A stretch of DNA of 64,000 nucleotides from Saccharospirillum salsuginis (lineage in GTDB: Bacteria > Pseudomonadota > Gammaproteobacteria > Pseudomonadales > Natronospirillaceae): NCBI RefSeq assembly GCF_014651855.1, contig NZ_BMXR01000001.1, positions 62,001 through 126,000 of the forward strand, written 5' to 3'. The notes under the pieces are model-generated. The model did not search any database, had not been told where the DNA came from, and saw only the letters and a program-made list of their open reading frames with translations. The translations under genes and the position numbers were made by a program. How positions within the stretch are numbered: the stretch's first letter is position 1; every line of letters begins with the position of its first letter. This document shows, piece by piece, positions 36,668-47,734 of this stretch.

Positions 36668-37888
36668 TCACATCAAAAACGTCTTAACCTTATCCAACCC
36701 CGCAAACAAGGCGTCCACCTCGTCCTTGGTGTTGTACATCGCGAAACTCGCGCGCACGGTTCCGGGTACGTGGAACCGCTCCATCGCCGGCATGGCGCAA
36801 TGGTTGCCGACCCGCACGGCGATGCCCTGCTGGTCCAGCAGGAACCCGATATCCGACGGATGCCCGCCTTCGAGCAGGAAGCTGAACAAGCCGGCACGGT
36901 GGTCGGCGTCGCCGACGAGGCGCAGGCCGTCGTAGTCGCGCGCGCGGCTGACGGCGTAGTTCAGCACGGACTGTTCGTGTTCCGCCAACGCCTTGCGATC
37001 CAGCGATTCGAGAAATTCGATGGCGGCTGCGAAGCCGATGGCGCCGGCGATGTTCGGGGTGCCGGGTTCGAATTTGAACGGCAGGGTGTTGAAGGTGGTA
37101 CCCTTGAACGAGACGGTCTCGATCATTTCGCCACCGCCCATGAACGGCGGCATGGCGTCGAGCAGTTCTTCCTTGCCGTACAGCACGCCGATGCCGGTCG
37201 GGCCGTACATTTTGTGCGCGGAGAAGCTGTAAAAATCGACGTCGAGTTTCTGCACGTCCAACGGCCAGTGCGCCACGGCCTGGGCGCCGTCGAGCAGCAC
37301 TTTGGCGCCGATGGCGTGCGCTTTCTCGACGATGGTCTCCACCGGGTTCACCGTGCCCAAGGCATTGGAGACGTGGACGATGGAAACCAGTTTGACACGC
37401 TCGTCAAGCAGGTCGTCGAAGGCCTGCATGTCGAGCTGGCCCCGGTCGTCGACCGGAATCGGCACCAGTTCGGCGCCAGTCTGGCCGCACAGCAGCTGCC
37501 AGGGCACGATGTTGGCGTGGTGCTCCATGGTGGACACCAGGATCCGGTCGCCCTTGCGCAGATGCTCGCGCCCCCAGCTGAACGCCACCATGTTGATGCT
37601 TTCGGTCGTGCCCTTGGTCCAGATGATTTCCCGGGTCGAACGGGCGTTGACGAACCGGCGCGCGGATTCGCGGGCCTGCTCGAACTTGGTCGTGGCCCGG
37701 TCGCTGAGTGCGTGCGCGCCGCGATGCACGTTGGCGTTGTCGTTCCGGTAATACTGACTGATGGCGTCGATCACCGCCTCGGGCTTCTGGGTGGTGGCGC
37801 CGTTGTCCAGATACACCAGCGGCTTGCCGTTCACCTCCTGATTCAGGATGGGGAACAGTGCGCGGACCGCCTGCACATCGAAGCTCAT
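36668..37888 (-). CDS. sufS: Cysteine desulfurase SufS (group II)
   Basis: A 406-residue PLP enzyme (E. coli SufS 406) supplying sulfur from cysteine. PLP Lys in FSAHKMYGPTGIGVLYG; active-site Cys in VGNHCAMP, on the short group II loop. Works with SufE. Start ATG 37888 overlaps the sufD stop as ATGA; an open frame reaches 38104 but lies within sufD. Confidence 0.96.
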   Translation of the reverse strand: MSFDVQAVRALFPILNQEVNGKPLVYLDNGATTQKPEAVIDAISQYYRNDNANVHRGAHALSDRATTKFEQARESARRFVNARSTREIIWTKGTTESINMVAFSWGREHLRKGDRILVSTMEHHANIVPWQLLCGQTGAELVPIPVDDRGQLDMQAFDDLLDERVKLVSIVHVSNALGTVNPVETIVEKAHAIGAKVLLDGAQAVAHWPLDVQKLDVDFYSFSAHKMYGPTGIGVLYGKEELLDAMPPFMGGGEMIETVSFKGTTFNTLPFKFEPGTPNIAGAIGFAAAIEFLESLDRKALAEHEQSVLNYAVSRARDYDGLRLVGDADHRAGLFSFLLEGGHPSDIGFLLDQQGIAVRVGNHCAMPAMERFHVPGTVRASFAMYNTKDEVDALFAGLDKVKTFLM

Positions 37889-39198
37889 ATCAGGTGCCTC
37901 GCGAGATCGTCGTCTTTCGCGAACAGGCTGGCCAACATGGGACGCAACAAGTGACGCACCGGCTCGTCGACCAGGCCTTCGAGCAGTTCGTTGATGAACC
38001 CGAAACTCATCATGACTTCGGCCTCTTCGCGACGGATGCCCCGACTCAGGAAATAGAACATCGAGGTCTTGTCGAGCTGGGCCACGGTGGCCCCGTGCGC
38101 GCACTTGACGTCGTCGGCGTAGATTTCCAGTTCCGGTTTGGTGTCGACTTCCGCCTGATGGCTGGTCAACAGGTTCTTGTTGCTCAGTTCGGCCAGCGTC
38201 TTCTGGGCGTGCTTGTGAATGTGGATGCGGCCATTGAACACCGCCTTGGCCTGGTCGCCGATGATGCCGCGAAACACTTCCTGGGATGTGCAGTGCGGCA
38301 CTTCGTGTTCCAAAGTGGTGTGGTAGTCGATGTGTTCCTTGCCGCGCGGCAGGTAAACCCCGTTCAGGTTCAGCTCGGCGCCCGGACCGCGATGGTGCAC
38401 GACGATGTCCTTGCGCTTCAGGGTGCCGCCGAGGGCCATGTGGAAACTGTCCAGATTGGCGTAGCTCTGCAGTTCGGCCTGAACCGAACCGAGGTGACGC
38501 ACATCGCCGGTTTCCAGCAGCAGATGGTAATGCCGCAGCCGCGCATTGTCGGCCAGTTTGAGCTCGGTGACCGGATTGATGAAGACGGCCCCGTCGGCTT
38601 CGTTGCTGAACGTCTCGACCAGGGTGGCTTCACTCATGGCACCGACATCGACCAAGACCCGAACCGGAATCACACGTTCGGACGCGGCCGTGGAAATCAC
38701 CTGGTTGATCTGGATCGGTTTTTCCAGGCGCTGGCCCGGGTCGATTTCCAGCCAAAGCGCTTCGGCCAGTACGGCCTGGTTGAAGACGTTGAACAAGCGG
38801 CCTTCACCGGCCAGGGATTCATCCAGCCGTTGCTCGAACCGTGCCCGCGTCTGGGCATCGGCCTTGGACAGCAGATGCACGGACACACCTGCCGGCAAGG
38901 CATCGTGGTCGACCAATTGACCATCGACCAGGGTCAGAACGGTTCGCTCCCAGTCGGGGAAGTCCACGCCCTGACCGGTCGAGCCGCCTTCGGCCAATGA
39001 CCAGTCGGTTCCGACCAGCGATTTCAGCGGGGTGTATTTCCAGTCTTCGGTCTTGCGTGTCGGCCAGGGGCTCTGCTCGAAGCGCTGCCAGCCCCGGGCA
39101 CGCCAATCTTTCAACCAATCCCAGTCGGAAGCCGATTGCAGGGTGTCGTGCGCCCCTTGTACCTTCATGGATTCGGACGCCTGTGTTGGCACTGCCAC
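37885..39198 (-). CDS. sufD: Fe-S assembly scaffold component SufD
   Basis: A 437-residue protein forming the SufBC2D complex. The beta-helix core and ending (EAEVMMSFGFINELLEGLVD) match the family; HGATVAQLDKTSMFYFLSRG carries the conserved His near 360. Start is GTG 39198, directly after the sufC stop (TAA then GTG), with GGAGG nine bases upstream. Next in-frame ATG is residue 11. Confidence 0.96.
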   Translation of the reverse strand: MAVPTQASESMKVQGAHDTLQSASDWDWLKDWRARGWQRFEQSPWPTRKTEDWKYTPLKSLVGTDWSLAEGGSTGQGVDFPDWERTVLTLVDGQLVDHDALPAGVSVHLLSKADAQTRARFEQRLDESLAGEGRLFNVFNQAVLAEALWLEIDPGQRLEKPIQINQVISTAASERVIPVRVLVDVGAMSEATLVETFSNEADGAVFINPVTELKLADNARLRHYHLLLETGDVRHLGSVQAELQSYANLDSFHMALGGTLKRKDIVVHHRGPGAELNLNGVYLPRGKEHIDYHTTLEHEVPHCTSQEVFRGIIGDQAKAVFNGRIHIHKHAQKTLAELSNKNLLTSHQAEVDTKPELEIYADDVKCAHGATVAQLDKTSMFYFLSRGIRREEAEVMMSFGFINELLEGLVDEPVRHLLRPMLASLFAKDDDLARHLI

Positions 39199-39948
39199 TT
39201 AGGCCACCTCCTCGTCGATCCAACCGTATCCGTGCTTTTCCAGCTCCAGCGCCAGTTCACGACCGCCGGACTTGATGATGCGGCCTTTGGACAGGACGTG
39301 AACGTAGTCCGGCACGATGTAGTCGAGCAGACGCTGGTAGTGCGTGACGACGATGAAAGACCGCTCCGGGTTGCGCAGGGCGTTGACGCCGTCGGCGACC
39401 ACCTGCAGCGCGTCGATGTCGAGGCCGGAGTCGGTTTCGTCGAGGATGCACAGTTTGGGTTCGAGCAGCATCATCTGCAGCAACTCGTTGCGTTTTTTCT
39501 CACCGCCGGAGAAGCCTTCGTTGACGCCGCGCTTGAGGAAATCCTGCGGCAGGTCGACAGCCTTGCAGCGCTCGCGCGCGAGCTTGATGAAGTCCATCGA
39601 GGTCATGGCGTCCTGCCCGCGGGAAGCGCGTATGGCGTCGACGCTGGCCTTGAGGAATTCCATGTTGGAGACACCGGGAATCTCGACCGGGTACTGGAAC
39701 GCCAGGAACAGGCCCGACTGGGCCCGTTCCTCGGCTTCCATGTCCAACAGGTCGCGGCCTTCGAAGTCCACTTCACCGCCGGTGACTTCATAACCATCCC
39801 GACCGGCCAGGACATGGCCCAGGGTGCTCTTGCCGGCCCCGTTCGGGCCCATGATGGCGTGCACTTCGCCGGGTTTCACCTCGAGGTTCAAGCCGTTCAG
39901 AATGGTCTTCTCTTCGACCTTGGCTTGCAGATTCTTGATGTTCAGCAT
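39199..39948 (-). CDS. sufC: Suf ATPase SufC
   Basis: A 249-residue ABC-type ATPase driving SufB/SufD. Walker A GPNGAGKSTLGHVL near 35-48, Q-loop region, signature FSGGEKKRNE near 142-151, Walker B CILDETDSGLD near 162-172, and the switch His in VVTHYQRLLDYI. Follows sufB after 209 bases occupied by a repeat pair. Confidence 0.97.
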   Translation of the reverse strand: MLNIKNLQAKVEEKTILNGLNLEVKPGEVHAIMGPNGAGKSTLGHVLAGRDGYEVTGGEVDFEGRDLLDMEAEERAQSGLFLAFQYPVEIPGVSNMEFLKASVDAIRASRGQDAMTSMDFIKLARERCKAVDLPQDFLKRGVNEGFSGGEKKRNELLQMMLLEPKLCILDETDSGLDIDALQVVADGVNALRNPERSFIVVTHYQRLLDYIVPDYVHVLSKGRIIKSGGRELALELEKHGYGWIDEEVA

Positions 39949-40007
39949 CGTGTTTTGCTTCCCGTTATTTCGATAAATTCATTCATCAGAGGGGGCAATT
40001 GTGATCC

Positions 40008-40131
40008 GTAGGGTGGGCACTGCCCACCAACCGTATCCGGACCAACCCTCGACTTGCCCACGGCCTGATCATTCAACAATGGCATCGGACTGTGGTTGTT
40101 TGTCTTTCCTGGTGGGCAATGCCCACCCTAC
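40008..40131. repeat. Inverted pair of GTAGGGTGGGC units inside the suf operon
   Basis: Unit 40008-40029 (GTAGGGTGGGCACTGCCCAC, then CA) and inverted unit 40110-40131, in the 209-base gap between sufB and sufC. Same family as at 25478 and 48649. Confidence 0.9.
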
Positions 40132-40157
40132 AGGGGGCCGTCCATTCAAATATTGGA

Positions 40158-41594
<1,437 letters not shown>

Positions 41595-41610
41595 CTCTTA
41601 CACCTTCAAG

Positions 41611-42774
41611 TCAGGAAGCGACCGACGCCTGCTTGCGCAGGGCCGTTACCGCTTCACGAATGCTGTGAATAGCCGTGTCCACCTCGTTTTCGGTGGTGTA
41701 GCGCCCCAGACTGAAGCGCAACGAGCCATGGGCGGCCTGATCGCTCAGCCCCATGGCCTTCAACACATACGACGGTTCGACGCTGGCCGATGTACAGGCC
41801 GAACCGGTGGAGACGGCGATGGTGCGCAGCGCCATCATCAGCGCCTCGCCATCGACACCGCCGAAGGCCACGTTCAGGTGGCCCGGCGTGCGCGGTACGC
41901 CGCCTCCGTTTATCTGGATGTCGCCCAGGTCCTCGATGCCGGCCCAGAGCCGATCACGCAACGCGCCGATGCGTTCGGCCTCTTCCGCCAACTCGTCGCG
42001 GACGATACGCGCGGCGTCGCCGATGCCGACCAACTGATGGGTCGCCAGCGTGCCGGAACGCATGCCGCGCTCGTGGCCGCCGCCGTGAATCTGGGCCTGC
42101 AGGTCCAGCGTGGAACGACGTCGCTTGTACAAAGCACCGACGCCCTTGGGCCCGTAGAACTTGTGGCCCGAAATCGACAGCAGTGTGACCTGCCAGTCGT
42201 TGACATCGACCGGGATCTTGCCCACGGCCTGAGCGGCGTCGACGTGAAACCAGGCATCGCGCTCGGCGCACAGGGCACCGATTCCGGCAACCGGATTCAG
42301 CACGCCGGTCTCGTTGTTCGCGGCCATGACACTGACCAGGCGGGTGTTAGGTTGCCAGGCCTCGCGAACGGCCTCGACACTGATTACGCCATCTTCGTTC
42401 GGCTGAACGACCGTCAGGCCGTAACCCTTTCCGGCCAGGTAGTGCGCCGGGTCCAGCACGGCCTTGTGTTCGGTCGCGCCGACAATGATATGGCAGTCTT
42501 CGGGTGCGAAATTATCCGCAACGCCCTTCAGTGCCAGGTTGTTGCTCTCGGTGGCACCGGAGGTCCAGACGATCTCGCGGCTGTCGGCGCCGATCAGGTC
42601 CGCGACGTCGTTGCGCGCCTCTTCCACGGCCTCTTCGGCCAGCCAGCCGAGCATGTGCGACCGCGAGGCCGGATTGCCATAGTCGCCGTCGCGGGTCAGA
42701 AAACGGGCCATACGCTCGGCGACCCGGTCGTCGACCGGTGTGGTGGCGGCGTAGTCCATGTAGATCGGGTTCAT
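41611..42774 (-). CDS. iscS: Cysteine desulfurase IscS (group I)
   Basis: A 387-residue PLP enzyme. PLP Lys205 in SGHKFYGPKG and mobile-loop Cys327 in STGSACTSASVEPSYVL correspond to E. coli Lys206 and Cys328. It begins four bases after iscR. It supplies sulfur for Fe-S clusters and possibly for tRNA thiolation. Its presence together with sufS gives the operon two desulfurases of different groups, while iscU is absent. A longer start at 42813 lies inside iscR and is not used. Confidence 0.95.
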   Translation of the reverse strand: MNPIYMDYAATTPVDDRVAERMARFLTRDGDYGNPASRSHMLGWLAEEAVEEARNDVADLIGADSREIVWTSGATESNNLALKGVADNFAPEDCHIIVGATEHKAVLDPAHYLAGKGYGLTVVQPNEDGVISVEAVREAWQPNTRLVSVMAANNETGVLNPVAGIGALCAERDAWFHVDAAQAVGKIPVDVNDWQVTLLSISGHKFYGPKGVGALYKRRRSTLDLQAQIHGGGHERGMRSGTLATHQLVGIGDAARIVRDELAEEAERIGALRDRLWAGIEDLGDIQINGGGVPRTPGHLNVAFGGVDGEALMMALRTIAVSTGSACTSASVEPSYVLKAMGLSDQAAHGSLRFSLGRYTTENEVDTAIHSIREAVTALRKQASVAS

Positions 42775-42778
42775 ACAG

Positions 42779-43273
42779 TCACACCTGGCTGGCTGCGATG
42801 GTGTTGGTTTCATCTATGTCGCTGCGGCCTTCGCGCAAATAGCGGTTCTGGCGCAGGTTGACGGCCTGGATGTCGCGCCGGCTGACCAGATCGGCCAGGG
42901 AAATATCGCTGAGGAAATCGTGAATCTGTAGACTCAGGTCCTGCCACAGATGGTGCGTCAGGCAGACTTCGCCCTGCTGACAGCCTTCCTTGCCCTGGCA
43001 GCGGGTCGCATCCAGGGATTCGCTGACGGCGTCGACGACGTCGGCGATGCTGATGTCCTGGCTGGCCCGGCCCAGACGATAGCCGCCGCCCGGACCGCGT
43101 ACCGAGGTCACCAGCTTCTGGCGACGCAGCTTGGAAAACAGTTGTTCAAGATAGGACAGGGAAATGCCCTGCCGCTCGGATATATCCGCCAGGCTGATGG
43201 GACCGACGTCCTGATTCAGGGCCAGGTCCAGCATGGCAGTCACCGCATAGCGGCCTTTGGTGGTCAGTCTCAT
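42779..43273 (-). CDS. iscR: Fe-S cluster-sensing regulator IscR
   Basis: A 164-residue Rrf2-family regulator. N-terminal winged helix; cluster ligands Cys92, Cys98 and Cys104, with His107, at the same numbers as in E. coli IscR. Holo-IscR binds type 1 sites and represses its own operon; such a site lies over the promoter upstream. First gene of the iscR-iscS-suf operon. Confidence 0.97.
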   Translation of the reverse strand: MRLTTKGRYAVTAMLDLALNQDVGPISLADISERQGISLSYLEQLFSKLRRQKLVTSVRGPGGGYRLGRASQDISIADVVDAVSESLDATRCQGKEGCQQGEVCLTHHLWQDLSLQIHDFLSDISLADLVSRRDIQAVNLRQNRYLREGRSDIDETNTIAASQV

Positions 43274-43314
43274 CGATCCTCCCCCGATGCGTGAGGGGCT
43301 TTATTGGGTCGGGA

Positions 43315-43346
43315 ATTATAAATACCTGAGTAAAACAGTCAACTAT
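43315..43346 (-). promoter_or_regulatory. iscR promoter with overlapping type 1 IscR site
   Basis: On the minus strand: TTGACT (43337-43342), 16-base spacer, TATAAT (43315-43320). The 25 bases 43322-43346 read ATAGTTGACT, five bases, ACTCAGGTAT, an excellent match to the known type 1 IscR site of iscR promoters. The repressor would cover the -35 region, giving Fe-S feedback control of the whole block. Confidence 0.88.
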
Positions 43347-43575
43347 TCTAAAGGAGTAGATCGGGCCTGTGGCGCGGTTTTCAAGGCCTGAGGGGAATGC
43401 GGGAAGGACGTGAATAATACCCGTTGACGCGCGGGGAATCCACTTGACACGCCATTCGAACGGTGAAAAAGTGACCAGAGGTCCGAATTCCGGCACCCGA
43501 CGTATACTACAAAACAATAAAAACAATGCAGGAGCCCACTGATGCGGTTCGCAGTCGGCAAGGAGCGCCTTGCTC

Positions 43576-44355
43576 ATGCTTAGCGTCACCCACGCCAGCC
43601 TGGCCTTCGGCGGCATCCGCGCGCTGGACGATGTGTCCTTTACCGCCGAGACCGGACACATCACCGCCATTATTGGCCCGAACGGGGCCGGCAAGACCAG
43701 TCTGTTCAACATCATTTCCGGTTTCTATCAGCCCCAGTCGGGCAGCATCCACTTCGACGGCACGGACATCACCGGTATGCGCGCCGACAAGCGTGCGGCC
43801 ATGGGCATGGCGCGAACGTTCCAGAACATCGCCCTGTTTCGCGGCATGACGGTGCTGGACAACATCAAGCTGGGCGGCCACACCCGGCTGCGCAGCGGCT
43901 TCTGGTCATCCGGGTTCTACTACGGGGCCGCCCGGCGCGAGGAAGCGGCTTTGCGCGCGGACATCGAGCGTGATGTGATCGATTTCCTGGAACTGGACCA
44001 TATTCGTAAGGCACCGGTCGCGGCCCTGCCCTACGGTTTGCAAAAGCGGGTCGAACTGGCCCGGGCATTGGCGATGCGGCCGAAGGTCCTGTTGCTGGAT
44101 GAACCGGTGGCGGGCATGAACCGGGAAGAAACCGAGGACATGGCGCGCTTCATCCTGGACATTCAGGACCGCTGGGAGACGACCATTCTGCTGGTTGAGC
44201 ACGACATGGGCATGGTCATGGACATCTCGAACAAAGTGATCGTGCTGAATTTCGGTCGCAAAATCGCCGATGGCACGCCGGACGTGGTGCAACGTCAGCC
44301 GGATGTGATCGAGGCTTATCTGGGCACCAGCGAAGACCGGGAGGTGACCGTCTGA
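43576..44355 (+). CDS. livG: Branched-chain amino acid-type ABC ATPase LivG
   Basis: A 259-residue ATPase. Walker A GPNGAGKTSLFN near 35-46, signature LPYGLQKRVELARAL (LivG-type, replacing LSGGQ), Walker B LLLDEPVAGMNREE, and an extended middle with SGFWSSGFYYGAARREE. ATG 43576 has AGGAG ten bases upstream; a TTG two codons earlier is too close to it. First gene of livG-H-M-K-F. The bases between iscR and livG (43347-43575) hold the divergent promoters, including a TATACT at 43506-43511. Confidence 0.93.
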   Translation: MLSVTHASLAFGGIRALDDVSFTAETGHITAIIGPNGAGKTSLFNIISGFYQPQSGSIHFDGTDITGMRADKRAAMGMARTFQNIALFRGMTVLDNIKLGGHTRLRSGFWSSGFYYGAARREEAALRADIERDVIDFLELDHIRKAPVAALPYGLQKRVELARALAMRPKVLLLDEPVAGMNREETEDMARFILDIQDRWETTILLVEHDMGMVMDISNKVIVLNFGRKIADGTPDVVQRQPDVIEAYLGTSEDREVTV

Positions 44356-45359
44356 TGGGCCAGTTCGTCCAATACCTGATCAACGGCGTGATTTCAGGCG
44401 GCATCCTCGCTCTCATCGCCCTCGGTATCGTCTCGGTATTCAAGGCGACCAAGGTGGTGAATTTCGCCCACGGTCACCTGATTCTGTTCGGTGCCTACTT
44501 TTATTTCACCTTCGCCGTCATGCTCCCCGAAGCCGCCTTCATGCCGGACTGGGTCCGCAGCTGGGAGCCGGAATGGCTGGTGGCTTACCGGGCCGACGCC
44601 CCCAGTTTCTCGCCCAAGGCGGCGATCGCCTCCTGGATCAGCGATGTGCCCCGAATTCTGCTCGGTCTGGCCGGTGCGTTGGCGGCCAACGCCCTCCTGG
44701 CGCTGTTGATCGAACGCCTAGTGATGCGGCCATTGCTGGGCCAGTCGACCTTCGCGATGATTCTGTCCACGGTCGGTCTAATCTGGGTACTCGAAGGCTC
44801 CGCCGGTTTGATCTGGACCGCCGAAGCCGAGCAGGTGCCCTCGCTCGGTCCCAACTTCCCGATTCGCTTCGAACTGTTCGGCGCCAACCTCTTCCTGTTC
44901 AGTGGGTCGCTGTTCAACCTGCTGATCGCCCTGGCTTTGTTCGCGGCCCTGATGCTGGTGCTGCGCTATACGCGCTCCGGTGTCGCCATCCGCGCCACGG
45001 CGGAGGATCAGAGCACCGCCTACGCCATGGGCATCAATGTCCCGCGTGTGTTTTCCTCGGCCTGGCTGATCGCCTCCACCACCGGGGCCGTGGCCGGCGC
45101 CATTCTGGCGACGCGCACCGGTTTGTCACCCGCCATCGGTCTGTTCGGCCTGTCGGTACTGGCCGTGGTGCTGATGGGCGGCCTGGATTCGTTCGCCGGG
45201 GTATTGCTGGCCTCGATGCTGATCGGGGTGCTGCAAGCCATGACGCAATGGAAACTGGGCGGTGAATACGCCGAAATCGTGCCTTATGTGGCGGTGCTGA
45301 TCGTGATTCTGATCCGCCCACACGGCTTCCTGGGTCAGGAGGAGATCGAGCGGATATGA
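44355..45359 (+). CDS. livH: ABC transporter permease LivH
   Basis: A 334-residue inner-membrane permease with about eight hydrophobic helices. Family start FVQYLINGVISGGILALIAL and VNFAHGHLILFGAY; the cytoplasmic coupling region RATAEDQSTAYAMGINVPRV is present. Overlaps livG by one base (TGATG) and livM by four. Confidence 0.93.
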   Translation: MGQFVQYLINGVISGGILALIALGIVSVFKATKVVNFAHGHLILFGAYFYFTFAVMLPEAAFMPDWVRSWEPEWLVAYRADAPSFSPKAAIASWISDVPRILLGLAGALAANALLALLIERLVMRPLLGQSTFAMILSTVGLIWVLEGSAGLIWTAEAEQVPSLGPNFPIRFELFGANLFLFSGSLFNLLIALALFAALMLVLRYTRSGVAIRATAEDQSTAYAMGINVPRVFSSAWLIASTTGAVAGAILATRTGLSPAIGLFGLSVLAVVLMGGLDSFAGVLLASMLIGVLQAMTQWKLGGEYAEIVPYVAVLIVILIRPHGFLGQEEIERI

Positions 45360-46408
45360 TTACCGGTCATTACAAAACCCGTTACACCGCCGATGAAGGC
45401 ATCTGGTCCACCTGGCCGAAACAGGCCGGGTTGGTTGCCGCGCTGGTGGCGCTGGCCGTCTTGCCGCTGATCGCCAACAACTATGTGCTCCTGCTGGCCG
45501 GCCAGATCGCCATCTTCATCATCGCTGTGGTGGGCCTGAACGTCCTGGTCGGCTACACCGGCCTGATGTCGCTTGGACACGGCGCCTTCTTCGCCATCGG
45601 GGCCTACACCACGGTGGCCGTACACCACGAATTCCCGAACACCTTCCCGCTGATCACCCTGTTGATCTCGATCGCGGTCGCGGCCGCCTTCGGCGTGCTG
45701 TTCGGCTTGCCGTCCTTGCGGGTCAAGGGCTTGTACCTGGCCGTCGCCACCCTCTCGGCCAACTTCATCGTCCTGTTTCTGATCCGCCAGGAATGGCTCG
45801 CGGAGTGGACCGGCGGCGTCTCCGGCACCGAAACGCCCAACGCCGTCCTGTTCGGTTACGAACTGCGTTCCCAACGCGCGCAGTATTACTTCATCGTTCC
45901 GATCATGCTGATCATGCTGCTGTTCGCCCAAAACCTGTTTCGCACCCGCTTTGGCCGGGCTCTGATCGCGATTCGGGACAAGGACTATTCCGCCGAGATC
46001 CTGGGCATTTCCCTGTACAGCCACAAACTGAAGAGCTTCGCCATTTCCGCCGCCTACTGCGGCGCGGCGGGCTGTCTCTGGGCCTATTTCTTCCCGGCCA
46101 TCCTGCCGGAGGATTTCGGCCTGAATATGTCGATCACCCTGGTCGTCTGCCTGGTGGCCGGCGGCATGGGACGCACCCTCGGTCCTGTGTTCGGCACCGT
46201 TTTGATCCTGCTGGTCCCGGAGATACTGAAAATCGTGTTCGCCAACGTGACCGACGGCGATGCCAATGCCCAGATGCTGTTCAGCCCGATGCGGGACATC
46301 GCCTTCGGTGTTTTGATTATCGGGTTTCTGATTTTTGAGCCCATGGGCCTGGTATCGATCTGGGACCGGTTCTGGCGATTTGTTGATCGCTGGCCGTTTT
46401 CGAAGTAA
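45356..46408 (+). CDS. livM: ABC transporter permease LivM
   Basis: A 350-residue permease, partner of LivH. Markers: NVLVGYTGLMSLGHGAFFAI near 61-80, coupling loop IRDKDYSAEILGISLYSHK, and GGMGRTLGPVFGTVLI near the end. Starts ATGA on the livH stop. N-terminus is soluble for about 25 residues. Confidence 0.93.
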   Translation: MITGHYKTRYTADEGIWSTWPKQAGLVAALVALAVLPLIANNYVLLLAGQIAIFIIAVVGLNVLVGYTGLMSLGHGAFFAIGAYTTVAVHHEFPNTFPLITLLISIAVAAAFGVLFGLPSLRVKGLYLAVATLSANFIVLFLIRQEWLAEWTGGVSGTETPNAVLFGYELRSQRAQYYFIVPIMLIMLLFAQNLFRTRFGRALIAIRDKDYSAEILGISLYSHKLKSFAISAAYCGAAGCLWAYFFPAILPEDFGLNMSITLVVCLVAGGMGRTLGPVFGTVLILLVPEILKIVFANVTDGDANAQMLFSPMRDIAFGVLIIGFLIFEPMGLVSIWDRFWRFVDRWPFSK

Positions 46409-46489
46409 GCGGAAAGACATCCGAAAGCGGACTACAGTATCCGGAGATCACGAGTCCGCGCTCACCAACAACAAGAAAGGAGAACCAGG

Positions 46490-47686
46490 ATGGCTATGAA
46501 ACGTAGAACGGTACTGAAAGCCGGCGCGGCACTGGCCGCGGCCACCATGGCGCCGGCCATCGTGCGGGCGGAGACCAAGCAATGGCGTGTCGCAGCGTCC
46601 CTGCCGATGACCGGCCCCTTCGCTACGGCCGGGCAGCTGGTGGCGCCCGCCTTCGCCGAGTTCGAGCAACAGGTCAACGACTCCGGCGGCATCGGCGGGC
46701 GACCGATCAAAGTCGAAGTCGAAGATTCCGGCTACATCCCCCGCAACGCCCTGGCCAACTTCCAACGCGCCATGGCCGGCGGCGACCTGCACTTCTATTT
46801 CGGGGATTCCACCGGCTTCATGGAACTGGTCGGCCCGACCCTGGAAGGCGACAACGCCGTCATGATGGGCTCCACCTCCTTCGCGTCCTCGCTGGCCAAC
46901 CCGGCCGAACGCCCCTACCAGTTCATGGCCGGCCCGACCTACGAAGACCAGTTCGAGATCCTGCTCAAAGACATCGCTGACAAAGGCGGCAAAACCGTAG
47001 CTTTCGTCTATTCGGACACCGAATTTGGCCGCGACCCGATCGAACACGGTCGTAAAGTGGCCGCCGACCTCGGCATCGAGGTCGTGCTGGAGGAAGTCAC
47101 CAAGGCCGAAGGCGCGGACATCGAAAACCACGTCACCAAACTCGCCCAGGCCAACCCGGAATACACCATACTACAAGGCTACGTCACCGGCGTCTGGCCG
47201 CAACTGATCGGCGGCGCCCGGGCCTTCGGCCTGCAGACCCAATTCATGGGCACCTTCTGGGGTATGGAAAAAGTCATCGCCGACCGCGTCACCGACCAGG
47301 CCGGCCCCTTCCTCGACGGCTACCAGGGCGTCATGCCCTATCGCTACTTCTACGACCAGGAGGACGCCCCCTTCTACCAGCAGCTCGGCGCCTACAAAAA
47401 GTCCATCAACCCCGACTTTCCCGGCTACGTCGTCACCTGGGAACTCGAAGGCCGGCTCAACCTGGAACTGTGGAAGCTGTGCATGAACCGGGTCATCGAA
47501 GCCGACAAACCGGTCACACCCGACAACCTCATGGCCGAACTGCGTGCCATCGACAATTGGGACAGCGGCGGCTTCTTCGGCCAGCCCGTCGACGTCGTCG
47601 ACCACAAAATCGGCCAGGGCCGGGTCTACCGCTACAGCGCCGACAGCAAACTGTTCACCCCCGTCTCGGACTGGATCCAGGTGTAA
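46490..47686 (+). CDS. livK: ABC transporter substrate-binding protein (LivK type), Tat signal
   Basis: A 398-residue periplasmic binding protein of the Leu/Ile/Val type I fold. The signal peptide has twin arginines, KRRTVLKAGAALAAATMAPA, so it may be exported folded through Tat. The mature part starts ETKQWRVAASLPMTGPFATA. The set of ligand residues cannot be read by eye; relatives carry amino acids, urea, amides or aromatic acids. ATG 46490 is preceded by AAGGAG. It lies between the permease and second ATPase genes. Confidence 0.88.
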   Translation: MAMKRRTVLKAGAALAAATMAPAIVRAETKQWRVAASLPMTGPFATAGQLVAPAFAEFEQQVNDSGGIGGRPIKVEVEDSGYIPRNALANFQRAMAGGDLHFYFGDSTGFMELVGPTLEGDNAVMMGSTSFASSLANPAERPYQFMAGPTYEDQFEILLKDIADKGGKTVAFVYSDTEFGRDPIEHGRKVAADLGIEVVLEEVTKAEGADIENHVTKLAQANPEYTILQGYVTGVWPQLIGGARAFGLQTQFMGTFWGMEKVIADRVTDQAGPFLDGYQGVMPYRYFYDQEDAPFYQQLGAYKKSINPDFPGYVVTWELEGRLNLELWKLCMNRVIEADKPVTPDNLMAELRAIDNWDSGGFFGQPVDVVDHKIGQGRVYRYSADSKLFTPVSDWIQV

Positions 47687-47734
47687 CACGGTTCGCCGGC
47701 CACTCGTCTGGCCGGCGAACCCGCGAGGACAAGC

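Noticed and set aside
36668..38104. Extended start of sufS giving 478 residues
   Set aside because: The extra 72 residues lie within sufD in another frame and are Arg rich; ATG 37888 gives exactly the family length.
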